Source: an uncultured Dechloromonas sp. (GTDB lineage: Bacteria > Pseudomonadota > Gammaproteobacteria > Burkholderiales > Rhodocyclaceae). From it: 8,512 bases of DNA. The stretch spans positions 1 to 8,512 of the forward strand of contig CAMKYP010000146.1 in the NCBI GenBank assembly GCA_946477505.1. Direction: 5' to 3'. Below are positions 1 to 7,662 of the stretch, piece by piece (the stretch's first letter is position 1; each line of letters starts with the position of its first letter). Under the pieces are notes generated by a model. That model did no database searches and had not been told where the DNA came from. It saw only the letters and a list, made by a program, of their open reading frames with translations. Position numbers and translations under genes: made by a program.

Positions 1-114
1 GACGAGCATGCTCCATGTCGCCAGCCAACGTGCCAGGCGCGCCGGCAGCAGCCACAGCAAACCGGCTGCCGCCAGCGGCAGGCAAACGAGCAGCGAAAGC
101 AAGGGCAGGCTCAT
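1..114 (-). CDS. NuoM-type antiporter-like membrane subunit, N-terminal fragment (cut by window edge)
   Basis: Only the first 38 codons are in the window; the gene runs off the left edge. The ATG at 114 overlaps the stop of the preceding gene in an ATGA arrangement, and a GAGG ribosome-binding site lies at 126-123, eight bases upstream. The translation begins MSLPLLSLLVCLPLAAAG and continues with a Leu-rich stretch, a Pro and an Arg-rich turn, then a second hydrophobic run. This is the usual look of the first helix and first loop of NuoM/Mrp-type proton-conducting subunits. Its place as the fifth gene of a run of complex I-like membrane subunits supports the call. Too little is visible to assign it to NuoM, NuoN or NuoL, or to check its ion-path residues. 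Another small membrane protein cannot be excluded. Confidence 0.6.
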   Translation of the reverse strand, partial: MSLPLLSLLVCLPLAAAGLLWLLPARLARWLATWSMLV

Positions 115-1625
115 GGCGCGAACCTCGCGGCCGCCGCCTTGCTCGCCGTTTCGGTCAGGAACAGCCAGGGTTCGGTGAAAAAGCCGATGGCCAGCATGGC
201 GGCCAGGGCAATACCGCCGACCACGTATTCCATGGGCAAGGTACGGTCGACATCATGGCTGCCGGCTTTGGCCTGCGACAGGAAGGCACGCTGGAAGGCC
301 CAGAGCAGGAAGCCCGCTGCCGCCACGTTGCCGAGCGCCGTGGCGACCGTGGACAAGGCGCCGAACTGGTCGATGGCCGCCTCCAGAATCAAGTGAGCGG
401 CATCGAAACCCGGCGTCCCCGGCATGCCGACGATGGCCAGACCGAAGCTGAGGAAGGCGATGGCGAGGAAGGGGATGCGTTCGAACAGGCCGGACAATTC
501 GTGCAGCTCGGTCGTTCCGGTGCGCCGGAAGACGAAGCCGACGATGAACCACATGCCGGTCACCGCCAGCCCGAAGTTGGCGGCGAGCAGCACCGCGCCC
601 TGGATACCGGACTCGTGCAGGCTGAACAGGCCGATGACCAGCAGGCTGGTATGGCTGACCACGGCGAAGGCGAGCAGGCGGCGCAGGTTGGTCTGCTGGA
701 AGGCGAGCGCCGCCGTGAAGAAGACCCCGGCCATGGCGAAACCGACGACATAGGGCTGCCACGCCTGCACCGCCGCCGGGGTCAGCGGCAAAACGAAGCG
801 CAGCATGCCGTAGATGCCGACCTTGACGCCGACCATCAGCGCCGGCGCCACGGCGATCAGGCCATGCTGCGCCATGTTGGGCAGCCAGCCATGCAGCGGA
901 AAGAGCGGCGTGCGCACGGCCAGTCCGTAGAACAGCAGGTAGAAGGCGGCAGTCTGGAACTTGCCGACCGGGATGGCACCGACCAGGTCGAACAGGTCGA
1001 AGCTCCACTGTCCGCCGGTCGCCTCGGCGTGCCCCCAGCCGAGCACCACGCAGCCGGCTGCGAACAGCGCCCAGCCGAAGCCCTGGTACTGGACGAAACG
1101 GGCCAGCGCCTGGATTTCGGCGCGCGACGAAGCCCAGCGGCGCAGCAGGTACACCACCGCCCACAGTTCCAGCCCGGAGAAAGTGGCAAACCAGGCGACG
1201 TTGACGGTGACCAGCATGCCGACCAGCCCGGCTTCGGCGATCAGCAGAACGGCAAACAGGCGGCCCGGCGAAATCATGCCGCGGCTCATGCCATAGAGCG
1301 TCATCAGGAAGGTCAGCAGGGCTGCCGACAGGATGAAGACCATGCTCAGACCGTCGACGGCAACATGGTAGGCCAGCGGCGCGAAACGTTCGGCCAGCTG
1401 CAGCGCCGGCGACATCGGGTCGAGATGGAGAACGGCGGCGACCGCCAGCAGCAGTTCGCCCAGCGCGAACACCTTGCCGAGCACGACGGCCGTCGTTCGC
1501 TCCTTGAAGCCAAAGACGACCGCCGCGCCCAGCAGCGGCAGCAACTGCAGCAGGAGCAGCAGCGGCAGCGCGGCCTGCCGCTGCCAGAAAATTTCGCTAA
1601 AGCCGCCGAAAACCGCGCCGCTCAC
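111..1625 (-). CDS. Divergent NuoM/NuoN-like proton-conducting membrane subunit
   Basis: A 504-residue polytopic membrane protein of the complex I/Mrp antiporter-like family (Proton_antipo_M type), probably with about 14 helices in the inner membrane. Visible landmarks are the VDGLSMVF segment near residue 90, a helix-5 GLEL motif with Glu153 that resembles NuoN more than NuoM, RTPLFPLHGWLPN around 238-250, a helix-8 Lys268 in GVKVGIYGMLRF, and VVSHTSLLVIG near 322-332. Two key positions are altered. The helix-7 Lys of NuoM (E. coli K234) is Arg238, and the helix-12 Glu (E. coli E407) is replaced, with Asp408 two residues earlier. The His of the AHGL motif is also gone (Asn350). The start is GTG at 1625, whose GTGA overlaps the stop of dabB; the next in-frame Met is residue 71, inside the conserved core. 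It presumably forms part of a DabA-containing membrane complex, where it may be structural or pump in a modified way. Automatic annotation would probably say NADH-quinone oxidoreductase subunit M or N, but no complex I hydrophilic genes are nearby. Confidence 0.88.
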   Translation of the reverse strand: MSGAVFGGFSEIFWQRQAALPLLLLLQLLPLLGAAVVFGFKERTTAVVLGKVFALGELLLAVAAVLHLDPMSPALQLAERFAPLAYHVAVDGLSMVFILSAALLTFLMTLYGMSRGMISPGRLFAVLLIAEAGLVGMLVTVNVAWFATFSGLELWAVVYLLRRWASSRAEIQALARFVQYQGFGWALFAAGCVVLGWGHAEATGGQWSFDLFDLVGAIPVGKFQTAAFYLLFYGLAVRTPLFPLHGWLPNMAQHGLIAVAPALMVGVKVGIYGMLRFVLPLTPAAVQAWQPYVVGFAMAGVFFTAALAFQQTNLRRLLAFAVVSHTSLLVIGLFSLHESGIQGAVLLAANFGLAVTGMWFIVGFVFRRTGTTELHELSGLFERIPFLAIAFLSFGLAIVGMPGTPGFDAAHLILEAAIDQFGALSTVATALGNVAAAGFLLWAFQRAFLSQAKAGSHDVDRTLPMEYVVGGIALAAMLAIGFFTEPWLFLTETASKAAAARFAP

Positions 1626-3148
1626 AGGATCACCACGAAAGTCGCCATCACCGCCATCATCAAGTAGCGCGGCTGTTCGAGCAGCCCCTCGATAGTCCGC
1701 AGATAGGCGCCAGCCCGATGCAGGAGTTTTTCGGCGGCACCGCCCCTACCGCGCAGCAGCAGGCGATACTCGATGCGCTGCAGGCTGTCGGAAAGCGCCG
1801 CCAGCAGGCGCCCCGGCAAGCCATCGACCCGCACCAGCGGCCGCTCCGAATGCAACGCCCTGCCCTGCCCGGGCTGGCCGATGGCGCGGTCGATGAAATG
1901 CGCCTCCAGCCCGCGCACATCGCGCGAGAACGACTGGGTCGGCTCGACGAGCAGCGTCTGCGCCAGCTTGTCCAGCCAGAAGCGCTGCAGGGCGATGGTG
2001 TACAGCAACTGGTTGTTGCGCAGCCAGGCCGGCGGTGCGGGCGGTCTTTCGCGGGTAATGGACAGCCACGACGGCGCGAGCAGGAATTGCCAGATGCGCC
2101 AGCCGGCATGCAGACAGAGATGGACAAGAGCCAGCGTCGTCCAGCCGAGGCCGATGGCGACGAACATCAGCGCCACCTGGAAGACAACGCCGAAGATCAG
2201 TGCCGACTTGACGTCGGTCTGCACCAGTCCGCACAGCCAGGCGTAGATCGCCGTCAGTACGCCGACGATGACCAGGCCGATCATCACATCCGGCACCTGG
2301 ACGAGCAGCGGCTCCAGTCGCAGCAGCAGATAGACGCCGGCATGCACCATCACCGCGCCGTAGAAGATGGCAGACGACGGCGTCGGCCCCTCCAGCGCCC
2401 GGGTTATCCAGGCGGTGAACGGCAATTGCGCCGACTTGGCGAGCGCCGCGATGACGAAACCGATGACCAGCAGGCGATCATTCACCACGCTGATCTCCTT
2501 GGCCCGCGACAGGGCCGTCCATTCGAAGCCGCCCAGCCAGGCCGCCGCCAGTCCGAGCGCGAGCAGGAAGCCGGCATCGCCAGCGCGGTTGGTGATGAAG
2601 GCGAACAGCGCATTGCCGGTCGCCACGGGGCGGTGCCAGGCGTAGCCGATGAGCAGGAAGGAGGAAATGCCGCACATTTCCCAGCCGACGAAGGCGAGCA
2701 GTCCGTTGCCGGCAAGCAGCACGAACTGCATGCCGGACAGGAAGAAGCCCAGGGCGATGAAGAAACGATGGAAACCGGCCTCGCGGTGCAGGTAATTGGC
2801 CGAGAAGCGGACGACCAGCCAGCCGATCAGCGCGGTCAGCGTGCCCAGGATCAGCGACAGCGGATCGAGCATGAACGAGAAGGTTGCCTCCCAGTTGCCG
2901 TTGCCGAACCAATGCGCCAGCCGGCGGTGTCCCGGCGCACCGTGCACCAGCGCCAGCGCATCGATGGCGAGCAGCAGCGCCAGTCCGCCGAAAGCGGCCA
3001 GCGATGCCAGGCGCGCGGTTAGCGGCTCGGCTGCGTCGCCGCTGGCCCGACCGAGCAGGACACGGATGCCGGTCACGACGACGGCCAACAGCGGCAGAAC
3101 CGGCACCAGCCAGACCCAGTCGGCGAGCAGATCGAGCAGCATTTTCAT
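1622..3148 (-). CDS. dabB: DabB-like (NuoL-type) membrane subunit, shortened
   Basis: A 508-residue NuoL/MrpA-type membrane protein and the expected partner of DabA. In known DAB systems this subunit conducts the cation flow that powers CO2 hydration by DabA. Family signs are FMLDPLSL (93-100), GWEMCGISSFLLIGYAW with Glu157 in helix 5, NRAGDAGFLLAL (187-198), AKSAQLPFTAWI with Lys238 in helix 7, EGPTPSSAIFYG near 253-264, and TDVKSALIFG with Lys314. After about residue 360 the protein leaves the family pattern: a largely polar stretch (about 362-492) is followed by one C-terminal hydrophobic helix. That tail resembles the last part of NuoL (compare its FDWLYDKVFVKP with RFWLDKLAQTLLVEP here), so the equivalent of helices 11-14 appears to be missing. 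The helix-10 Lys is Arg351, and the helix-7/8 region His is Tyr263 with a new His269. The start is ATG at 3148, overlapping the dabA stop as ATGA; longer in-frame readings would lie inside dabA and are not membrane-like. There is no sign of a frameshift. Confidence 0.88.
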   Translation of the reverse strand: MKMLLDLLADWVWLVPVLPLLAVVVTGIRVLLGRASGDAAEPLTARLASLAAFGGLALLLAIDALALVHGAPGHRRLAHWFGNGNWEATFSFMLDPLSLILGTLTALIGWLVVRFSANYLHREAGFHRFFIALGFFLSGMQFVLLAGNGLLAFVGWEMCGISSFLLIGYAWHRPVATGNALFAFITNRAGDAGFLLALGLAAAWLGGFEWTALSRAKEISVVNDRLLVIGFVIAALAKSAQLPFTAWITRALEGPTPSSAIFYGAVMVHAGVYLLLRLEPLLVQVPDVMIGLVIVGVLTAIYAWLCGLVQTDVKSALIFGVVFQVALMFVAIGLGWTTLALVHLCLHAGWRIWQFLLAPSWLSITRERPPAPPAWLRNNQLLYTIALQRFWLDKLAQTLLVEPTQSFSRDVRGLEAHFIDRAIGQPGQGRALHSERPLVRVDGLPGRLLAALSDSLQRIEYRLLLRGRGGAAEKLLHRAGAYLRTIEGLLEQPRYLMMAVMATFVVIL

Positions 3149-6100
3149 CGCGCCCCGCCGAGGATGATGGCCGGCGCCAGTGCGGCGGACTGACCGGCGA
3201 ACCAGTCGGCCGAGCGCGCCACCTGCGGCAGCACGGCCGGGCCGGACCACGGCAACCAGCCGCGACGCGGGCAATAGCGCTGAATGGCCCCGCTGGCCGG
3301 GTCTTTGGCGGCGACCACGATCCAGGCGTTGCCGACCAGTTCCTGCAAGGCCGGCTGGCGCTGCACGATGGCCGTCAGTACGTCCGTTGTTTGCTCGACC
3401 ACCACCAGCAGGCGCATCGGCTCGTGGATTTCGACCATCTGCCAGGGCAGGCCGGTGCGCAGGTCGGAATCGGCACCTTCCATGACGCCGAACAGCCCGG
3501 TCAGGTTGTGCGTCACCTTCGAGCCGCAACCGAAACGCTCGTTATCGACCGAGGAAAAATAGTATTCCAGCGCAATCCCTGCCCCCACCGGACCGGCGGC
3601 GAGCAGGATGCCCTCGACGATGCGCCCCTCGGCGTCGTCGGCGGTCGGGTCGTAGGAAATCAGGAACACCCGGCGATCGAGGAAGAGCCCACGGCTCATC
3701 TGCCGACGGCCGATGAAGGCCGCGGCGTTCGTCGCGTGCCCCAGTTCGGGACGGGCCTGCGAAAGATCGTTGGCGCGGCTGAGCATGTGCCGGCGCGCCT
3801 GCCACGGCGTCGGCCGCATCGGCGCCGAGGCCAGGCGGCGACATCGTTCGGCGGCGTGCGCCCGGCACGCCTCGCCGATCTGCCCGACCAGGCGATCCAG
3901 CGCCTGCTGGAAACGCTCGGGAACCCCTTCCAGGTCATACCATTCGACCCCGTCGTCACAGGTGTTGTGCTCGGCGGCGACGAACCAGCTGTCGTCGCCA
4001 ATCGCCAGGCCCTGCCGGGCAAGGCCGGCACGCACTTCCGGCCGGTTGGCCAGCGCCGCGAAGACGCGCGCATTGGGCCCGCCGTGGCGGCCGGAGCAGG
4101 CACCGCAATCGTAGGCCGACAGGTGTGGATTGTTCAGGCTGTTCGAGCCATGCCCGAAGATCACGACCAGCGGTGCAAAGTCGCGAGTCAAGCCGATCAT
4201 GCGCAGAAAGGCCGCCACCCGTTCGACCTGTTCCTCTTCGCTCCACCCCGAGCGAGGCCGTTCCGGCGTCGCCTCGTCGTCCCGTTCGGCGGTCAAGGCC
4301 AGGCGGGTGGGCACCCGCCCGTCGAATTGTTCCCGCCAGCGTCGCCGCGTTTCGGCAAACCAGCCCGGCGCCAGCGTCGCCGCCGTCAACGCAGCCAGCG
4401 CCGGCACGCTGCCCAGCGCGGCGAGCAGTGGACCGGCCAACGCCCGGCGCCGGGTGTCCTGATAGAAGCGTTCGCGCCAGCGCAAGCGCTTCTCCCGACG
4501 CGCGGCATGGCGCACCGCCAACGCCTCGGCACCATGCGCCGGCAGCTCGCGGATCAGGTGGCGCGGCTGGACGACGACCGGGCACAGCGCCGTCTTGTCC
4601 GGGTCGTCCAGCCCCTGCCAATACATCGGCACGCCAAAGAAACCGGCGGCACCCAGTGTCTCGATATCGGGGGCGATCTCCTCGAGGTGGCGCCGCGTCC
4701 CCTCTTCGCGATCGTCCATGCACATCACCACCTGGGCCGACGGCACCGCCGGCGAAAGGCGACGCGGATGATTGGCCGCCAGCGCCGAGAACAGCTGCTC
4801 ACGATAATGCCGCTCATAGGCGAGCAGCCAGACGTGGCCGCGCTGCAGGGCGTTCAGGCTCGCCGCGCAGGCCAGCAGCTTGTCGGCATCTTGCATGCCG
4901 AGGCTGGCGACGGCATCGGGCGTCATGCCCAGTTCCCGGACCAGTGCAGTCAGCCGCCATGCCGCCCCGTTCACCCGCAGCTGCGCCAGCTCAGGTCTCA
5001 GCCGCTCGGCCAGCGCCTGCCAGGCCGGCTCGTCGACATGACCGACCCGGGCCTGCTCGACCAGGCTCGCCGCCTCTCCTTGCAGGTCCTCCGGCAAGCG
5101 CGCCCGGTGGGCCGCCCGGCGGACGAGAAGCTCGTCGGTGCGTTCCCGGAAATAGGCGTGCAGCTCGGCCACGCCCATCGGCCAGCCGACCAGCCGGCGT
5201 ACTAGGTCGTCCGTCAGCAGGCGTTCGAGGAGCACGCGCACGGTCAGGTAGTCGAGCATGGCGACCGGCGTGCCGTCGCCCCGACTCGGGTTGCGGTCGC
5301 GCCACAGGAACATGCCCGACCAACCGGGCAATTCGAGGCTGAGGCGCTCCAGGTAGCCAAACCATCGGGTTTCGTCCGGCAGCAAGCGCGGCAACGCATC
5401 GAGCAGGACATCCAGCGGGTCGTCCGGCAAATGCAGTATCTCGTCGCGGACATTCGGCAACTCGTCCATTTCCCAGGCCAGATCGAAACCGGCGCTGGCT
5501 CGCCAGGCGGCGAAGAAGCCCCGGTCCCGCGCCGGGTTGCGCCAGGCGGCAACGCCGAGATCGAGGTGAGCCGCGAGATGGCGTTGCAGGATGCTGCGCG
5601 TCCGCTCCAGCACATCCTCACCGGTCAGTTCGGCGAGCAGATCGCGCCATGTCCGCGTCTCGCCCACCTCGGCACAATCCGCCGCCCACGCACCAAGCTC
5701 GTCCGCCGCGGCCGGCGACGCCACCACCACCGACGCACAAGCCTGAAACATGCGCTCTTCGTCGCACAGCCCTTCGCGTCGCAACCAAGCGATACGCTCT
5801 TCCCCGGCGACCTCGTCGCCGGCCAACAGGCTGGTCAGCAGCACATCCCGCCGGGTCAAGCCGGCAACGACAAGCGACTCGAGATCGGCGACGCCGGCAT
5901 CGTCGAGCGCCGCCGATAAGTCAGCCCGCGTCACCCGCCCTTGCGCGAAGCATTCACGGAAACGGCTTTCCGGCCAATAGGTAAGCGCCCCGCTCTGCCG
6001 ATGGGCAGCCGCCAGCGCGTGGTCAAACGGCAGGTGCTGAAAGCCGTGCAGGGTATTGTGATGGACGAAATCGCGAATCGGGGCCTGCGCCGGCAAGACA

Positions 6101-6165
6101 TGCGTCAGGTGATCGACCCAGGCGGCCAACTGCTCGCGGATGGGTAGATCGCGCGGGCCGCTCAT
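3145..6165 (-). CDS. dabA: DabA: DUF2309/UPF0753 zinc-binding inorganic carbon transporter subunit
   Basis: A 1,006-residue protein of the DUF2309 (UPF0753) family. In Halothiobacillus, DabA is a beta-carbonic-anhydrase-like zinc protein that works with DabB at the inner membrane to turn CO2 into bicarbonate, energised by a cation gradient. The zinc site is visible: Cys482 and Asp484 in VVMCMDDREEG, His672 in VIFGHGSNSLNNP, and Cys687 in SAYDCGACSG. The His-to-Cys spacing of 15 equals that of the Halothiobacillus ligands H524 and C539, and the CxD pair matches C351/D353. The N-terminal family signature FVHHNTLHGFQHLPF lies near residues 33-47. One moderately hydrophobic stretch at about 577-603 may help membrane contact; otherwise it looks soluble and peripheral. 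The length is at the long end of the family. The start is ATG at 6165, one base after the NuoM-like stop, with GGGGA five bases upstream; an ATG at 6201 would add 12 residues but overlap the previous gene by 35 bases. It overlaps dabB by 4 bases. Confidence 0.95.
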   Translation of the reverse strand: MSGPRDLPIREQLAAWVDHLTHVLPAQAPIRDFVHHNTLHGFQHLPFDHALAAAHRQSGALTYWPESRFRECFAQGRVTRADLSAALDDAGVADLESLVVAGLTRRDVLLTSLLAGDEVAGEERIAWLRREGLCDEERMFQACASVVVASPAAADELGAWAADCAEVGETRTWRDLLAELTGEDVLERTRSILQRHLAAHLDLGVAAWRNPARDRGFFAAWRASAGFDLAWEMDELPNVRDEILHLPDDPLDVLLDALPRLLPDETRWFGYLERLSLELPGWSGMFLWRDRNPSRGDGTPVAMLDYLTVRVLLERLLTDDLVRRLVGWPMGVAELHAYFRERTDELLVRRAAHRARLPEDLQGEAASLVEQARVGHVDEPAWQALAERLRPELAQLRVNGAAWRLTALVRELGMTPDAVASLGMQDADKLLACAASLNALQRGHVWLLAYERHYREQLFSALAANHPRRLSPAVPSAQVVMCMDDREEGTRRHLEEIAPDIETLGAAGFFGVPMYWQGLDDPDKTALCPVVVQPRHLIRELPAHGAEALAVRHAARREKRLRWRERFYQDTRRRALAGPLLAALGSVPALAALTAATLAPGWFAETRRRWREQFDGRVPTRLALTAERDDEATPERPRSGWSEEEQVERVAAFLRMIGLTRDFAPLVVIFGHGSNSLNNPHLSAYDCGACSGRHGGPNARVFAALANRPEVRAGLARQGLAIGDDSWFVAAEHNTCDDGVEWYDLEGVPERFQQALDRLVGQIGEACRAHAAERCRRLASAPMRPTPWQARRHMLSRANDLSQARPELGHATNAAAFIGRRQMSRGLFLDRRVFLISYDPTADDAEGRIVEGILLAAGPVGAGIALEYYFSSVDNERFGCGSKVTHNLTGLFGVMEGADSDLRTGLPWQMVEIHEPMRLLVVVEQTTDVLTAIVQRQPALQELVGNAWIVVAAKDPASGAIQRYCPRRGWLPWSGPAVLPQVARSADWFAGQSAALAPAIILGGAR

Positions 6166-6166
6166 C

Positions 6167-7612
6167 TCATTCCCCGAACCGTCCGGCCACCAGGCCGACA
6201 CTGCCCGCCACCAATTCGAGCAGGGGCGCCGGCCACAAGCCGAGCGTCACGATGCAGACCGCCAGCAAGCCGGCGGCAAAGGTTTCCGTGCGCGTCATGT
6301 CCGCCAGTTCCATGCCCTCCCCCTTCAGACACAGACGACCGATGACGCGCAGGCTGTAGGCGGCGCCGACCAGCATGGCCAGCCCGAGCAGGATCACCCA
6401 GCCGCCCCAGCGCACATAGCCGGCCAGCAGCGCATGCAGCTCGGCGATGAAACCGGCACTGCCCGGCAAGCCGATGGCGGCAAGCAAGCCAAAGGCCGCA
6501 AAGAAGGCAAAGCGCGGCGCCTTGCCGAGCAGCGAGCCGTAGTCGGCCAGATCGCGGCTGTGCGTCCGCTGGTAGAGCAGGCCGACAACCAGGAACAAGG
6601 TTGCGGCGGTCAGCCCGTGCGCCACCATCTGCACCACTGCGCCGGTCAGGCCGGTGACATTGAGGGTGGCGATGCCGAGCAGCACCACCCCCATGTGCGA
6701 AATCGACGAGTAGGCGACCATCGCCTTCAAGTCCTGCTGCCGCCAAGCCAGGACGCCACCGTAGAGCAGGCTGACGAAGGCGAGGATGGCCAGCCAGTCC
6801 TGCGTGGCCAACAGCGCGGCAGGCAGCGTTTCGGCGGCGCGGATCAGCCCGTAGGCCCCCATCTTGAGCAGCACGCCGGAAAGCAGGATGGACACCGGGC
6901 TGGGCGCCTCGACGTGAGCCAGCGGCAGCCAGCCGTGCAGCGGGAAAACCGGCATCTTGACGCCGAAGCCGATGAACAGGCCGGCAAAGATCAGCAACTG
7001 GGTATTCACCGGCAACTCGCGACCGCCGGCGGCCATGTCGGCCATCGCGAAGCTGTGGCCGGGCGCCGCATCATAAAGAAAAAGCAGGGCGACCAGCATG
7101 AACACCGAGCCCCCCAGCGTATAGAGAAAGAAGTTGAGCGCCGCGCGCTGCCGATTCGGCCCGCCCAGGCGGTCGATCAAGAAGAACAACGGGATCAGCG
7201 TCGCCTCCCAGAAAACGTAGAACAACGACCAGTCGCGCGCCGTGAACACCCCGAACATCGCCGATTCGAGCAGCAGGACCAGCACGTAATAGAGCCTGGC
7301 GCCTTCGTTCATGCGCCGCGATACCAGCACGGCGATCAGGGAAAGCAAGGCCGCGAGCAGCACCATGGCCAGCGAGATGCCGTCGACGCCCAGTGCGAAA
7401 TACGAACCGAGGCGAACGTTCCAGGCGCGGCTTTCGAACATCTGGACCGCCTCCCCGGCCGGGTCGAAGCGGCTCGCCAGCCACAGCGCGTAACCGAGCG
7501 CCGCCAGCGCGAATACCATGGCCGCCTGCCACAAGGGCAAGGCGCGCCGCGCCGGCATGACAGCCAGCAGGACAGCCCCCACCACCGGCAGAAAGACCAG
7601 CGCCTTCAGCAT
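6167..7612 (-). CDS. NuoM-like proton-conducting membrane subunit (annotated type: NADH-quinone oxidoreductase subunit M)
   Basis: A 481-residue membrane protein with about 14 helices, clearly NuoM-like and close to the usual NuoM length of about 500. All charged residues needed for the proton path are in place: Glu136 in FYVFWEATLIP (helix 5), Lys219 in GVKMPVFPLHGWLP (helix 7), Lys250 in LLKMGAYGLIR (helix 8), His306 in SISHMGVVLLG, His332 in AHGLTAATLF, and Glu391 in GSAGFIAELHAL (helix 12, equal to E. coli E407). Other NuoM marks are ALGVDGISL (73-81) and AHVEAPSP (232-239). The ATG at 7612 is preceded by an AGAGGGG ribosome-binding site at 7625-7619. It is the first gene of the operon and its stop is one base before dabA. 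No NuoA-K neighbours follow, so it more likely serves the DabA complex than respiratory complex I, although a role in complex I in trans is possible. Confidence 0.93.
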   Translation of the reverse strand: MLKALVFLPVVGAVLLAVMPARRALPLWQAAMVFALAALGYALWLASRFDPAGEAVQMFESRAWNVRLGSYFALGVDGISLAMVLLAALLSLIAVLVSRRMNEGARLYYVLVLLLESAMFGVFTARDWSLFYVFWEATLIPLFFLIDRLGGPNRQRAALNFFLYTLGGSVFMLVALLFLYDAAPGHSFAMADMAAGGRELPVNTQLLIFAGLFIGFGVKMPVFPLHGWLPLAHVEAPSPVSILLSGVLLKMGAYGLIRAAETLPAALLATQDWLAILAFVSLLYGGVLAWRQQDLKAMVAYSSISHMGVVLLGIATLNVTGLTGAVVQMVAHGLTAATLFLVVGLLYQRTHSRDLADYGSLLGKAPRFAFFAAFGLLAAIGLPGSAGFIAELHALLAGYVRWGGWVILLGLAMLVGAAYSLRVIGRLCLKGEGMELADMTRTETFAAGLLAVCIVTLGLWPAPLLELVAGSVGLVAGRFGE

Positions 7613-7640
7613 GGCCCGGCCCCTCTGCCAGCCTGCTCGG

Positions 7641-7661
7641 CATTCATTATTCTCATGAATG
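7641..7661. promoter_or_regulatory. Inverted repeat in the leader of the leftward operon (candidate operator)
   Basis: A perfect 7-bp inverted repeat, CATTCAT (7641-7647) and ATGAATG (7655-7661), is separated by 7 bases. It sits 29-49 bases upstream of the NuoM-like start codon and just downstream of a CATAAT -10-like element on the minus strand. That is where a repressor operator or an mRNA hairpin would affect expression of the operon. I could not match it to a known regulator: the symmetry does not give a LysR-type T-N11-A box, and the resemblance to a Fur box is weak. It may be a chance dyad in an AT-richer patch. Confidence 0.35.
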
Positions 7662-7662
7662 G

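Noticed and set aside
15..1667. A 550-codon rightward open frame opposite the NuoM/N-like gene
   Set aside because: Its translation is rich in Gln, Arg, Glu, Asp and His with no domain pattern. It is the antisense shadow of a GC-rich membrane-protein gene that has clear family motifs.
1718..3022. A 434-codon rightward open frame opposite dabB
   Set aside because: Same low-complexity polar composition as the other shadows; the opposite strand encodes NuoL motifs.
2884..5205. A 773-codon rightward open frame opposite dabA
   Set aside because: Long, but composed of Arg, Ala, Gly, Pro and Gln runs without any domain; dabA on the other strand has a conserved zinc site over the same DNA.
111..7612. 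The cluster as part of an ordinary respiratory complex I (nuo) operon
   Set aside because: DabA sits between the membrane subunits, NuoL is shortened, and no NuoA-K or NADH-binding subunit is present in the window. The genes left of base 1 remain unseen.
7641..7661. Fur box or LysR-type box reading of the intergenic dyad
   Set aside because: About 10 of 15 positions fit the Fur core, and mostly on one side; T and A are not spaced by 11 bases, so neither regulator can be claimed.
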